Shown in pieces: positions 24,419-35,500 of a stretch of 64,000 bases of DNA; positions within the stretch are counted from its first letter, which is position 1; every line of letters begins with the position of its first letter. Made by a program: the position numbers and the translations under genes. This DNA is from Phycisphaerales bacterium (GTDB taxonomy: Bacteria; Planctomycetota; Phycisphaerae; Phycisphaerales; UBA1924): positions 1 through 64,000 of the forward strand of contig JADLGW010000056.1 of the NCBI GenBank assembly GCA_020849105.1, in the 5' to 3' direction. The notes under the pieces were generated by a model, which was given only the letters and a program-made list of their open reading frames with translations, did no database searches and was not told the DNA's origin.

Positions 24419-26497
24419 ATGTCGGAACGACCGCGGGCCAAAGGCCCACGCTGCCAACGCCGGATGGTCTGGCTGGCTCTTGCGCTCGGGACGGTTGTCC
24501 CGCTTGCGCCGGCCCAGGAGTCGGCTCCGCAGCCGACGGCTGAGGCCGCTCCCGCCGGCGGGGCGCCGTCGCTGCCACCTGTGGAGCCGCCCAAGTACCC
24601 GGTGAGCCGGTTCGTGATCGAGTACGCCAAGCCCAATCCCCACCACCCGGACCCACAGGAGATCCTGGAGAGCGCGACGGTGACGCTCGGCGTCATGGCG
24701 GGCGGGTATGTGGAGCCGAGCGTCAACGTCAAGGGGGTCAACTATCCCCGGACGGACATCTCCGGGACGGTGACGCTGCGGGTCTCGGAGTTCGCGGAGC
24801 AGCCGATGCAGAGGTTCAACGCGATGGCGCTGGCGGCCGTCGTGCGCGCGATCTACTACTCGTACAAGGAGCACGGGCTCGCCGGCGTCGTCGTGGATGC
24901 GGGCTCGGACATCTACCTGCCCCTGCGGCGCGATCCTGAGTCCGGCCTGATCGAACTTGACACGAGCGATCCGAAGGTCGGCGAAGACCTGCGTCCCGAG
25001 CACCGCCCCGATGCGCCGACCGAACTGCACCTGACGGTGTACACCGGTGTGCTGTCCCAGGTACGGACCCAGGCCGCGGGAGAGCGCATCGGGAAGGACG
25101 AGGAGAGGATCAACAACCCGAAGCACGCGTGGATACGCGAGCATTCTCCCGTGCAGGCGGGCTCCGGCGACGGCGGGCAGGATCCGCTTCGCAAGGACGA
25201 AGTCGATGACTACATGGCCCGGCTCAGCCGCCACCCCGGCCGGCGGGTGGACGCGGCCGTGTCCGCGGGGACCGAGCCGGGCGACATCGCGCTCGACTAC
25301 ATCGTCAACGAGGCCAAGCCGTGGACGATCTATGCACAGGTTTCCAACACGGGCACGGAAGAGACCAACGAGTGGCGTGAGCGCTTCGGGTTCAGCAACA
25401 CGCAGATCACCGGGCACGACGACATCCTGAGCCTGGAATATGTGACCGCGGGCTTCAAGGACACGAACGCGGTGCTCGGGTCGTACGAGCGGCCCCTGGG
25501 TGATGCGCGGAACCTGCACGCCAAGATCTACGGGAACTGGAACCAGTACACGGCCTCCGACGTGGGGCAGGCGGGAGTGAACTTCGAGGGCGACGGCTAC
25601 CTGCTGGCCGCGGAACTCTCGTCCAACTTCTACCAGGACGGGCCGTTGTTCCTGGACGTCTTCGGCGGGGTTCGGTGGCAGCATGTGCGGGTCGAGAACC
25701 CCGGGGCCACCGGCGACGTCGTGGGCGAGACCAACTTCTTTGTGCCGTACCTGGGCGTCCGCCTCGACCGCCGGACGGACGTGGAAAGCACGTTCGCGTC
25801 GGTGAGCGTGGAGGGCAACGTCTCCAGCGTGACGGACGAGGATGAACTCGAAAACCTCGGGCGCCTGGACACGAGTGCGGACTGGTTCGCGCTGCGCGGC
25901 GAGGTGGAGCACACGTTCTTCCTGGAGCCCATTCTGAACAGAACCTCGTGGGAGGACCTGGAGAACGGGTCCCCCACGCTGGCCCACGAGGTCGCCCTCA
26001 GCCTGCGCGGGCAGTACGCCAGCAACCGTCTGGTTCCCAACTACCAGCAGGTCATCGGCGGCGCGTACACGGTGCGTGGGTACACGGAGTCGGTCGCCGC
26101 GGGCGATTCCATGTGGGTGGCGAGCGTCGAGTACCGCTGGCACGTCCCGTGGGGACTGAGGTACAACCCGACGCCGGGCACGTTCATGGGCCACGAGTTC
26201 CGCTGGCGTCCATCCCAGCCGTACGGGCGGGCGGACTGGGACCTTGTGCTGAAGGCCTTTGTGGACGTCGGGCAGACATTCAACAGCGAGCGCAAGACGT
26301 TCGAGGATGACGAGACCCTCGCGGGTGCGGGCCCCGGGCTCGAACTCGCGTTCCGCCGCAACTTCTCGCTGCGGCTGGACTGGGGATTCGCGCTGCTGGA
26401 TACGGAAGCGGGACAGGTGGATGAGGCCGGCCAGTTTGAGCCGGAGGTGAGAGCGGGGGACAGCCGCCTGCACCTGACAGCGACGATCATGTATTAA
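24419..26497 (+). CDS. Two-partner secretion outer-membrane transporter (TpsB, FhaC/ShlB-type Omp85)
   Basis: TpsB proteins are 16-stranded outer-membrane pores with two periplasmic POTRA domains that export one TpsA partner. The start ATG 24419 has AGGAGG 4 nt upstream. The 692-residue protein has a signal peptide (residues 17-34, VWLALALGTVVPLAPAQE) and a Pro-rich linker. POTRA-like segments follow (TVTLRVSEF, AIYYSYKEHGLAGVVVD). The C-terminal half is a beta-barrel with the conserved loop-6 motif V552-R-G-Y555 inside GGAYTVRGYTES. The final strand ends in ATIMY. Its partner TpsA starts 47 nt downstream. Its placement between tagF and tssA inside a T6SS island is unusual. Confidence 0.85.
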   Translation: MSERPRAKGPRCQRRMVWLALALGTVVPLAPAQESAPQPTAEAAPAGGAPSLPPVEPPKYPVSRFVIEYAKPNPHHPDPQEILESATVTLGVMAGGYVEPSVNVKGVNYPRTDISGTVTLRVSEFAEQPMQRFNAMALAAVVRAIYYSYKEHGLAGVVVDAGSDIYLPLRRDPESGLIELDTSDPKVGEDLRPEHRPDAPTELHLTVYTGVLSQVRTQAAGERIGKDEERINNPKHAWIREHSPVQAGSGDGGQDPLRKDEVDDYMARLSRHPGRRVDAAVSAGTEPGDIALDYIVNEAKPWTIYAQVSNTGTEETNEWRERFGFSNTQITGHDDILSLEYVTAGFKDTNAVLGSYERPLGDARNLHAKIYGNWNQYTASDVGQAGVNFEGDGYLLAAELSSNFYQDGPLFLDVFGGVRWQHVRVENPGATGDVVGETNFFVPYLGVRLDRRTDVESTFASVSVEGNVSSVTDEDELENLGRLDTSADWFALRGEVEHTFFLEPILNRTSWEDLENGSPTLAHEVALSLRGQYASNRLVPNYQQVIGGAYTVRGYTESVAAGDSMWVASVEYRWHVPWGLRYNPTPGTFMGHEFRWRPSQPYGRADWDLVLKAFVDVGQTFNSERKTFEDDETLAGAGPGLELAFRRNFSLRLDWGFALLDTEAGQVDEAGQFEPEVRAGDSRLHLTATIMY

Positions 26498-26544
26498 GGA
26501 CGATGGAAGACCGGGCCGGTGCGGCCGGAAGGCAGGAGGCAGTC

Positions 26545-29500
26545 ATGTTCAGCGGCAAGCCGTTCTTTACGGGCTCCGTGGTCGGCGTCGGGCTTGGTCG
26601 GTTCCTCTTTGCCGCCGGGGCGCTGGCAGCGCTCACCGCGCCGTCTCTGGCGGGCCCGGAGGGGCAGCAGGTGGTGGCCGGCAGCGCCAAGTTTGCCAAG
26701 AACGGCAACGTGACCACCATCACCGCCTCCAACAACAGCATCATCAACTACAGCAGTTTCAACATCGGGGCGCGAGAAACGGTCCGGTTCATCCAGCCCA
26801 ACGCGACGTCCCGCGTTCTGAACCGGGTGGGCGGCGGCCGGACCATGATCGACGGGTCGCTCCAGGCCAACGGCATTGTCTACATCCTGAATCCCGCGGG
26901 CATCTTTTTCGGCGGGCACGCCGTGGTCAACGTCGGGGGTCTCGTCGCGGCCGCCGGCACGATGACGAACTCCGACTTCCTCGGCGGCGTGGACCGTTTC
27001 GGTGGGCTGGCCGGCGGTGTGTCCAACTTCGGCACGGTGAACGGGTCTTCCGTGGCCCTGATCGGGCAGTATGTGGAGAACCACGGCGTCGTCTACACGG
27101 AGCGCGGGACCGTCACCATGGCCGCGGGCGACGAGGTCTACATGGGTCCGCGCAGCGGCGGGCTCTATGTCAAGATCAAGAGCGACCAGCCCAAGGGCGA
27201 TCGGTTCGGCGTGGACAACTCGGGGACGATCGTCGGCGGGGCGTCCCTGCTCTCCTGCGGCGACATGTACTCGATGGCCGTGCGGAACACCGGCTCGATC
27301 CGGAGCAGGTCCATCAGGGTCGAGGGCCAGGGGTCCGGAGTGGTCAGTGTCGGCGGCGGGCTGGACGCGTCGGCGCGGGGTCCGGCCGACAGGGGCGGGC
27401 GGATCGAAGTGACCGGCGAGAAGGTCGGCGTGTTCGGGGCGACGGTGCGTGCCGACGGCCCGGCCGGGGGCGGAACGGTGCTCATCGGCGGGCAGTACAG
27501 GGGCGGGGCGGGCGTTCGTGCCGCGGACGCGACGTACGTCAGCCCGGGATCGACGCTGAGCGCCGACGCGACGCGGGACGGCGACGGCGGCAGGGTGATC
27601 GTGTGGTCGGACACAAGCACGCGGACGTACGGCGACATCAGCGCCCGCGGCTCCGGCTCCGGCTCCGGCGGGCTTGTCGAGACGTCCGGCAAGGAGTTCC
27701 TGGACGTGGCGTCCGCGCCGGACGTCCGCGCCGAGAACGGGGACGGCGGTCGGTGGCTGATCGATCCCCGCAACGTCGAGATCGTCGCCGACGGCACGGG
27801 GAGCAACAACGGTGCGATCAACGCCGTGAGCCCGTTTACGCCCACGGGCGACGACGCGACGCTTGAGGTGGACCTTATCCAGACGGCGCTGCTCGGCGCC
27901 GGCGTGACGGTCGAGGTGAACACCGGCGCCACCGGCACACAGGCGGGCAACATCACGCTGAGCACCACGCTCGACTTCAACGGGCTCGGCACGGGCGACA
28001 CGCTGCGACTGACGGCGGCCAATGACATCATCCTGAACGGGGCGATCAGCGACAGCGCCGCCGGCGGCGACGACCTGAGCCTGCAACTGATCGCCAACAA
28101 CGACGCGGCGGGCGGCGGGAGCGTGACGGTCAGCCAGGGCATCAACCTGGCCGGCGGCACCTTCAGTTCGAGCGGCGTGGATTTTGCGGACGCCGCGTCC
28201 AACATCGTCGCGCTGTCGTTCACGCTCAACCACACCGGCAACGTCACGCTGAACAACGGGTCGGCCGTCGCGTTGAACGCCTCCACGATCGGCGGCAATC
28301 TGACGGTCACAACCAGCGCGGGCGGCATCACCGACAACGGCACGGTCACCGTGGGCGGCAATCTCTCGGCGACGACCTCCGGCGCGAACGACGACATCAA
28401 CCTGGGCACCCTTGCGGTCACGGGGACCGTCTCGGCAAACACCACAGGTGCGACGGGCGACGTGACCCTGGTGAACGCAACGGGCCTGGACCTGGCCGCG
28501 ATGAGCGTGGGCGGGAACCTGACGGCCACGGCGACGACCGGCGACGTGAACGACGTGGGCACGGTGACCGTGGCCGGCAACCTCTCCGCCACCGCGTCGG
28601 GCACCAACGACGACATCAACCTGGGCACGCTTGCGGTCACGGGGACCGTCTCGGCAAACACTTCCGGCGCGACAGGCGACGTGACCCTGACCAACGCCGG
28701 TGGGTTGAACCTGTCGGCGATGACCGTGGGCGGCGACCTGGCGGTGACGGCCACCACCGGCGGTATCACCGACAGCGGGACGGTGACGGTCGGCGGCAAT
28801 CTGATCGCGACGGCCTCGGGCGCGAACGCGGACATCACGCTCAACGAGCTCGCGGTGGCCGGCAGTGTGTCCGGGAACACCAACGGCGCCACGGGTGACG
28901 TTACGATCGTGAATGCGACCGCGCTCAATCTCGGCGCGATGACCGTGGGGGGGAACCTTTCGGCGACGGCGACCACGGGCGCGATCACCGACAGCGGGAG
29001 CGTGGCGGTGGGCGGGAACGCCACGCTGACGACCACCCAGGCCGACGATGACATCTTCGCCGACCAACTCGCGGTCGTGGGCACCATCGGCCTGAGCACC
29101 AACGGTGCGGCGGCCGACGCGACCATCGTCAACGCCACGGGGATCAACTTCGCGGCCACGAGCATCGGGCGCAACCTGACCGCGACGGCCACCACCGGCA
29201 ATATCACCGACGCGGCGACGGTTACCGTCGGCTCCGCCGGCACGTTCACGACGGCGCTGGCGGACGCCGACATCAACCTGGGCACGGCCGACATCGGCGG
29301 GCTGGTCTCCCTGACCACGAGCGGGTCGGGAGGCGACGCGACGGTGGTCAATGCGCTCAACATCGATTTCCAGACGACGAGCGTGGGCGGCAGCCTGGTG
29401 GCGACCGCCTCGACGGGCAACATCACCGACACGGGCACCGTCACGGTGGGCGGAAGTTCGACGTTCGGAACCAGCACCTCGGGCGCGTCGATCCTGCTGG

Positions 29501-32500
29501 ACAACCTCGCGGCCGCGGGCGTGATTATCGCCAACACGCTGGGCGCGACCGGGCATGTGACGCTGTCGAACACGGGTGCGGTGAACCTTGGCGCGTCCAG
29601 CATCGGGGGCGACCTGACGGTGACGGCGGGCGCCGGCGGCACGGGCGCGATCACGGATTCGGGCACGGTGACCGTCGGCGGGAACTCCTCCTTTACGACG
29701 ACGCTGGCCGACGCGGACATCTTCCTGAGCGATCTCGCGACGGCCGGCACCATCGCGCTCAGCACGAACGGCACCGCCGCGGACGCGACGATCGTGAACG
29801 CGACGGGGATCAACTTCGCGGCGTCCGGCATCGGGCGGAATCTGTCCGCGACGGCCGGCACGGGCGGCATCACCGATGGGGCGGCGGTGACCGTCGGCGG
29901 CAACGGGACGTTCACGGCGTCCGCGGCGGGAGCGGACATCACGCTGGACGCCACGGCCGTGGGCGGCACCATCGCGGCCAATACGAGCGGCGCCGGCGGT
30001 GACGTGACCATCACCCACGCCACCGCGATCGACCTGGCGGCGTCGAACATCGGCGGGGGCCTGACCGTCGTCGCCGTCACCGGCAACATCACGGACTCGG
30101 GCACCGTGACGGTCGGCGGCAACGCGGACTTCACCACGAGCCAGGCCAACGACGACATCGTCGTGAATCAACTGGCGGTCGCTGGCACGGTCGGCGTTCA
30201 CACGAACGGGGCGACCGCCGATGCGCTGGTGACCAACTCCGCGACGCTGAACCTCGCGGCGTCGCAGGTTGGGCGGACCCTGACGGCCGCCTCGACCGGC
30301 GGCAACATCACGGACGCCGCGGCCGTCACGGCGGGCACGAGCGCTTCCTTCACGACCAGCGCGGCGAACGCGGATATCACGCTGGACACGACCTCTGCGC
30401 CCACGATCTCCGCCAGCACCACGGGCGCTACGGGGAATGCGACGATCACCGGCGCGGCCGGGGTCAACCTGGGCGCGTCAAGCATCGGCGGTGCCCTCAC
30501 CGTTGTTGCGACGACCGGCAACATCACGGACGCGGCGACGGTGACCGTGGGCGGGAACGCCGACTTCACCACCAGCCAGGCCAATGACGACATCACGGTC
30601 GACAACCTGGCGGTGGCGGGGACGGTTGGCGTCCACACCAACGGGCCCACCGCCAACGCGACCGTCGTGAACGCCACGGCACTCAACCTCGCCGCCTCCC
30701 AGGTGGGCGGGAATCTGCTGGCGACGGCGACCCTGGGGAATGTGACCGATGCGGGCACGCTGACCGTGACCGGCACCGCCGGGTTCACGGCGAGCCAGGC
30801 GGGGGCGGACATCACCGTCAACCAACTGGCCGTGGGCGGGGCGATCTCCGTCAGCACCAGCGGGGCCGGTGCGGACGCGACGATCGTGGACGCGTCCACG
30901 CTGAGCCTCGGGGCCTCCACCGTCGGCGGCGCACTGACCGCCACGGCGACGACCGGCAACCTCGTCGATTCCGCGCCGGTCGCGGTCACGGGGAACGCGA
31001 CGTTCACCACCAGCGCCGCCAACGCCGACATCTCGCTGGCCCAGACGACAGTGGGTGGCAGCATCTCCCTCAACACCACCGGGACGACCGGGCTGGCGAC
31101 CCTCATCCACAACGGGAGCGTGGACCTGGCCGTGTCGTCGGTGGGCGGGGATCTTTCGGTCGTCGTCTCCAACGGCAACCTGACGGACAGCGGACTCGTG
31201 ACGGTCGGCGGCGCGGGCAACTTCACGACCACGCTGGCCGACGCGGACATCAACCTTGGCACGCTGGCCGTCACCGGCACCATCTCGCTCAGCACGGCAG
31301 GGACGGACGGTGACGCGGCGATCGTCAACGCGACGGGTGTCGACCTGGGCACGTCCAGCATCGGCGACGACCTGAGCGTCACCGCGAACACCGGGAATAT
31401 CTCCGACAGCGGCATCGCGGACGTGGACGGTGACGCCGCGTTCACCGCGCTGGCGGGGGGTATCACGCTGGACCTCGTGGACGTGGCGGGCGTGCTGACC
31501 CTGAGCAGCAGCGGGAACACGACGATCGCCAACCCGACGGCGGTGGTGCTGCAGACCATGAACGTCGGGGGCAACCTGAGCGTGACGGCAACGACCGGCG
31601 GGATCACGGACGCTGGAACTGTCACCGTCGCCGGCACGTCGACGCTCACCGCCCTGGATGCCAGCGATATCACCGTGGACCAGTTCAGCGGGACCGGGGC
31701 CTTCCTGCTGACAACCGGCGGGAACGCCACGCTGGTCAACGCGATCGGCACGACGCTGGGCACCTGCACCATCGCCGGGAACCTGGCCGCGACAGCGACC
31801 ACCGGCAACCTGCTGGACTCGGGCACGGTCACCTTCGGCGGCACGGGCACGTTTACGACCGCGCAGGCCGGGGCCGACATCAACCTGGACACGCTCGCGG
31901 GGACGGGCGCCCTGGCGTTCGCGACCAACGGGGCCGGGGCCAATGCGACGGCGGTCAACGCGACCGGGGTCGTGCTGGCGACCTCGAACGTCGGGGGTCT
32001 TCTCTCGGTCACTGCGACGACCGGCAACGTGACGGATTCGGGCATCGTGACGACAGGCCAGGGAGCGTCGTTCACGGTGGCGGGGGCCGGCGCGGACATC
32101 ATCCTCGATCAGTTGAGCGTGACGGGTCCGCTCGGGGCAAGCAACCCGAACGCGCTGGGTACGACCAGCCTTATCAACGCGATCGCGACGGACCTGGGCG
32201 CCTCGCTGGTCGCGGGGGACCTGAGCGTCACGGCCACGACGGGCGGGATGACGGATTCGGGCCTCGTGGATGTTGACGGGACCGCCGACTTCATCGTCGT
32301 GCAGGCGGGTCAGGACATCACGCTGAATCAACTGGCCGTCACCGGGCAGATCACGCCCAGCGTGAACGGCGCGGGGGCCGACGTCACCCTGGTGAACGCT
32401 ACGGGGGTGAACATCGGAGCGTGGAACGTTCCGGGCAACCTGGCCGTGACGGCGGCCACGGGCAACCTCGCGGATTCCGGCATCGCCACCGTCGGCGGCA

Positions 32501-35500
32501 ACGGCTCGTTCACGACCTCCGCGTCGGGCGCAACGATCAACCTCGACCTGCTCGGCGTCGCCGGCCTGATCGACGTGCATACCACAGGGGCCACCGGCGA
32601 TGCCACCCTTGTCAACGCGACCGATATCGCTTTCGCCGGGTCTACCGTCGGCGGCGATCTGTCCGCGACCGCCACGACCGGGGGGATCAGCGATGGCGGC
32701 GCCGTCGCCGTGAGCGGTGACGCGACATTCCAGACACTGGGCGCGGCGGCCGGGATTTCGCTCGACCAGACGTCGGTGGGCGGGGCCATCCACCTGAACA
32801 CCGCCGCGGGCGACGCGACGGTGCTTCACACCGGCGACGTCGATCTCGGTGCATCGGCCGTCACGGGGACGCTCACCATCATCGCCACGGGTGGAAGCAT
32901 CTCCGACAGCGGCGTCGCCACCGCGACCGGCGACGGCAACTTCACGGCCGCGACCGCGGATGAGGACATCAACCTGGACCAGATCGCCGTCGGCGGGGCG
33001 CTCTCGCTGAGCACGACCGGTGCGGGCGGCAACGCCACCATCGTGAATGCGAGCGCCGTGGACCTGAACACCTCCGATATCGGCGGCGACCTGTCGGTCA
33101 CCGCCTCGGCGGGCGGGATCACCGACAGCGGGGTGGTGACCGTGGGCGGGGCCACCACTCTGACCGTGGGCGCGGGCCAGGACATCACGCTCGACGGCCT
33201 GGGCGTCGGCGACGACTTCGGCGGGCCGGTCTCGGTGACGAACGGGCGCAACGTGATCCTGATGGACCAGAACGACCTGGCCCTGGGTGACGTGACCACG
33301 ACCGGCAGCCTGACTGCGACCGCGGCGGGGAATCTCGATACGAGCTCCGGCGACCTGTCCGTGGCCACCAGCGCGGCCCTTACCGCGACGGCGGGGGACA
33401 TGACGCTGGGCAACCTGACGACCGGGACGACCCTGGCCGCCACCGCGGGAGCGAGCATCACGCAGTCCACCGGGACGATCATCGATGTCGCGACCACCAC
33501 CACACTTTCGGGCGGGACCGGCGCGACCGACACCATCGCGCTCGACCAGGACGAGAACAACTTCCAGGGCGCGGTCAGCATCGTCTCCGGCGGCGACGTG
33601 ACGGTCGTGGACACGGACAACCTCACGGTCGGCGGGACGACCGCCGGCGGCCTGACGCTCGATGCGGACGGCAACGTGTCGCTGACGGCCTCGGTGGTCG
33701 GGGATGATCTCTCGATCGTCGCGGGCGGGACCATCGGGCAGTCCGGGGTGCTCACCGTCGGCGGCGGTTCGACGCTCTCGGCCGTTGGCAGCATCGCGCT
33801 CACCGACGCGGCCAACGACTTCGGCCAGGCTGTGACCGTGAACGACGGTGCCGCGGTGAGTCTGCGTGATACCAATGACCTCATCCTCGGGAATGTCGGG
33901 GTCGGTGCCGGCAACGGCGTGACATCACTCACCGCCCAGTCGGACGACGACCTCTCCCAGGCGGCGGGCACGAGGGTGGAGGTCGCGGACGACGTGACCC
34001 TCACCGCGGGGGCCGACATGGACCTGACCCGGGTCATCGCGGGCTCGGATGCCGCGGACTCCGTGACACTCAGCGCGGGCGGTCATGTGACGCTCGACCT
34101 CGTCTCCGCCGGGAACAGTGTCGGCATCACCGCCGGGGGCTTCATCCTGGAGTCGGGTGCGGGCGATGGCGGGAGCAGCCCGGATATCACCGCGGCCTCC
34201 GCGACGCTGACGGCGGTCGGGGGGATCGGCTCGGCCTCGGGCGCGGGAGCGATCGAGACCACAGTCGGCACCCTGACGGCCACGAACTCGGGCTCGGGCG
34301 TCATCAATATCGCCGAGACCGACTCCCTGACGCTGGCGAGCGTCACCAACAGCGCCGGGGCCGTGACCGTGAACGCTGGTGGCGCCATCCAGGCCACCGC
34401 GGTCACGTCCAGTGCGGCGGTCACACTGGATGCGGCGGGCGCGATCACGCTGGGCAGTGTCGCCGCCGGGACGAGCGCCACGCTCACCGCGGGCGGCTCC
34501 ATCACCGAGATCGGTGCCGGCGACGCGGGTGTGGACATCAGCGCGGCCTCGGCCACGCTCACCGCCGTGGGCGGGATCGGGCAGGCCGCGGGGAGCGGCG
34601 CGATCGAGACGGCCCTCGGCACGCTGACGGCGACAAACTCCGGGTCCGGTGCCGTGAACATCGCCGAGTCCGACGGCATCACCCTGGCCAGCGTGGTGAA
34701 CTCCGCCGGCTCCGTGAGTGTGACGACCGGCGGCGGCGGCGCGATTCAGGCCAACACCGTCTCGTCCGGCACTTCGGTCACGCTCGCCGCGGGCGGGGCG
34801 ATGACCCTGGGCAGTGTCTCGGCCGGAACGGACGCGACGCTCACCGCGGGCGGCTCCATCGCGGAGATCGGCGCGGGCGACGCCGGCGTGGACATCACCG
34901 CCCAGACGGCCTCGCTCACCGCGAGCGGCGGGATCGGCGCCGCCTCCGGGGCGGGGGCGATCGAGACCACGGTCGGCACGCTGACCGCGGCGAACTCCGG
35001 GTCCGGCGTCGTGAACATCTCCGAGTCCGACGGCATCACCCTGGCCAGCGTGGTGAACACCGGCGGCGCCGTGACCGTGAATGCCGGCGGCGCCGTCCAG
35101 GCGACGACCGTCTCGTCCAGCGCCGCGGCCACGATCACTTCGGTCGGCGGCCTGAGTGTCGGCTCGGTCTCGGCGGTCGGCGGCACGGTGACGCTGGACG
35201 CGGCGGGCGGCTCGATCACGGAGATCGGCGCCGGTGATGCGGGCAACGACGTCGTGGGCACGACGGTTGTCCTGATCGCCGACGAGCCGGGCGGCACCGT
35301 GGGCGGCGGTGCGGGCGGGGCGCTGGAGACGGCCGCAACCAATCTGACGGCCAACGCCGGCGGCGGCATCACGCTCGCCAACAACATCGGGGCGGGCACG
35401 ACGGCGGCCGCGCTGAACACCACCAGTGGTCCGCTCACGATCACCAACGCGGGCACGCTGGCGACGAGCGGAACCTGGACCGGGGACACGGTTGCGATCC

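Noticed and set aside
28282-33180. Regular repeats that might suggest a CRISPR array
   Set aside because: The period is 219 nt, copies are diverged, in frame and coding. There are no short identical repeats with unique spacers and no cas genes.
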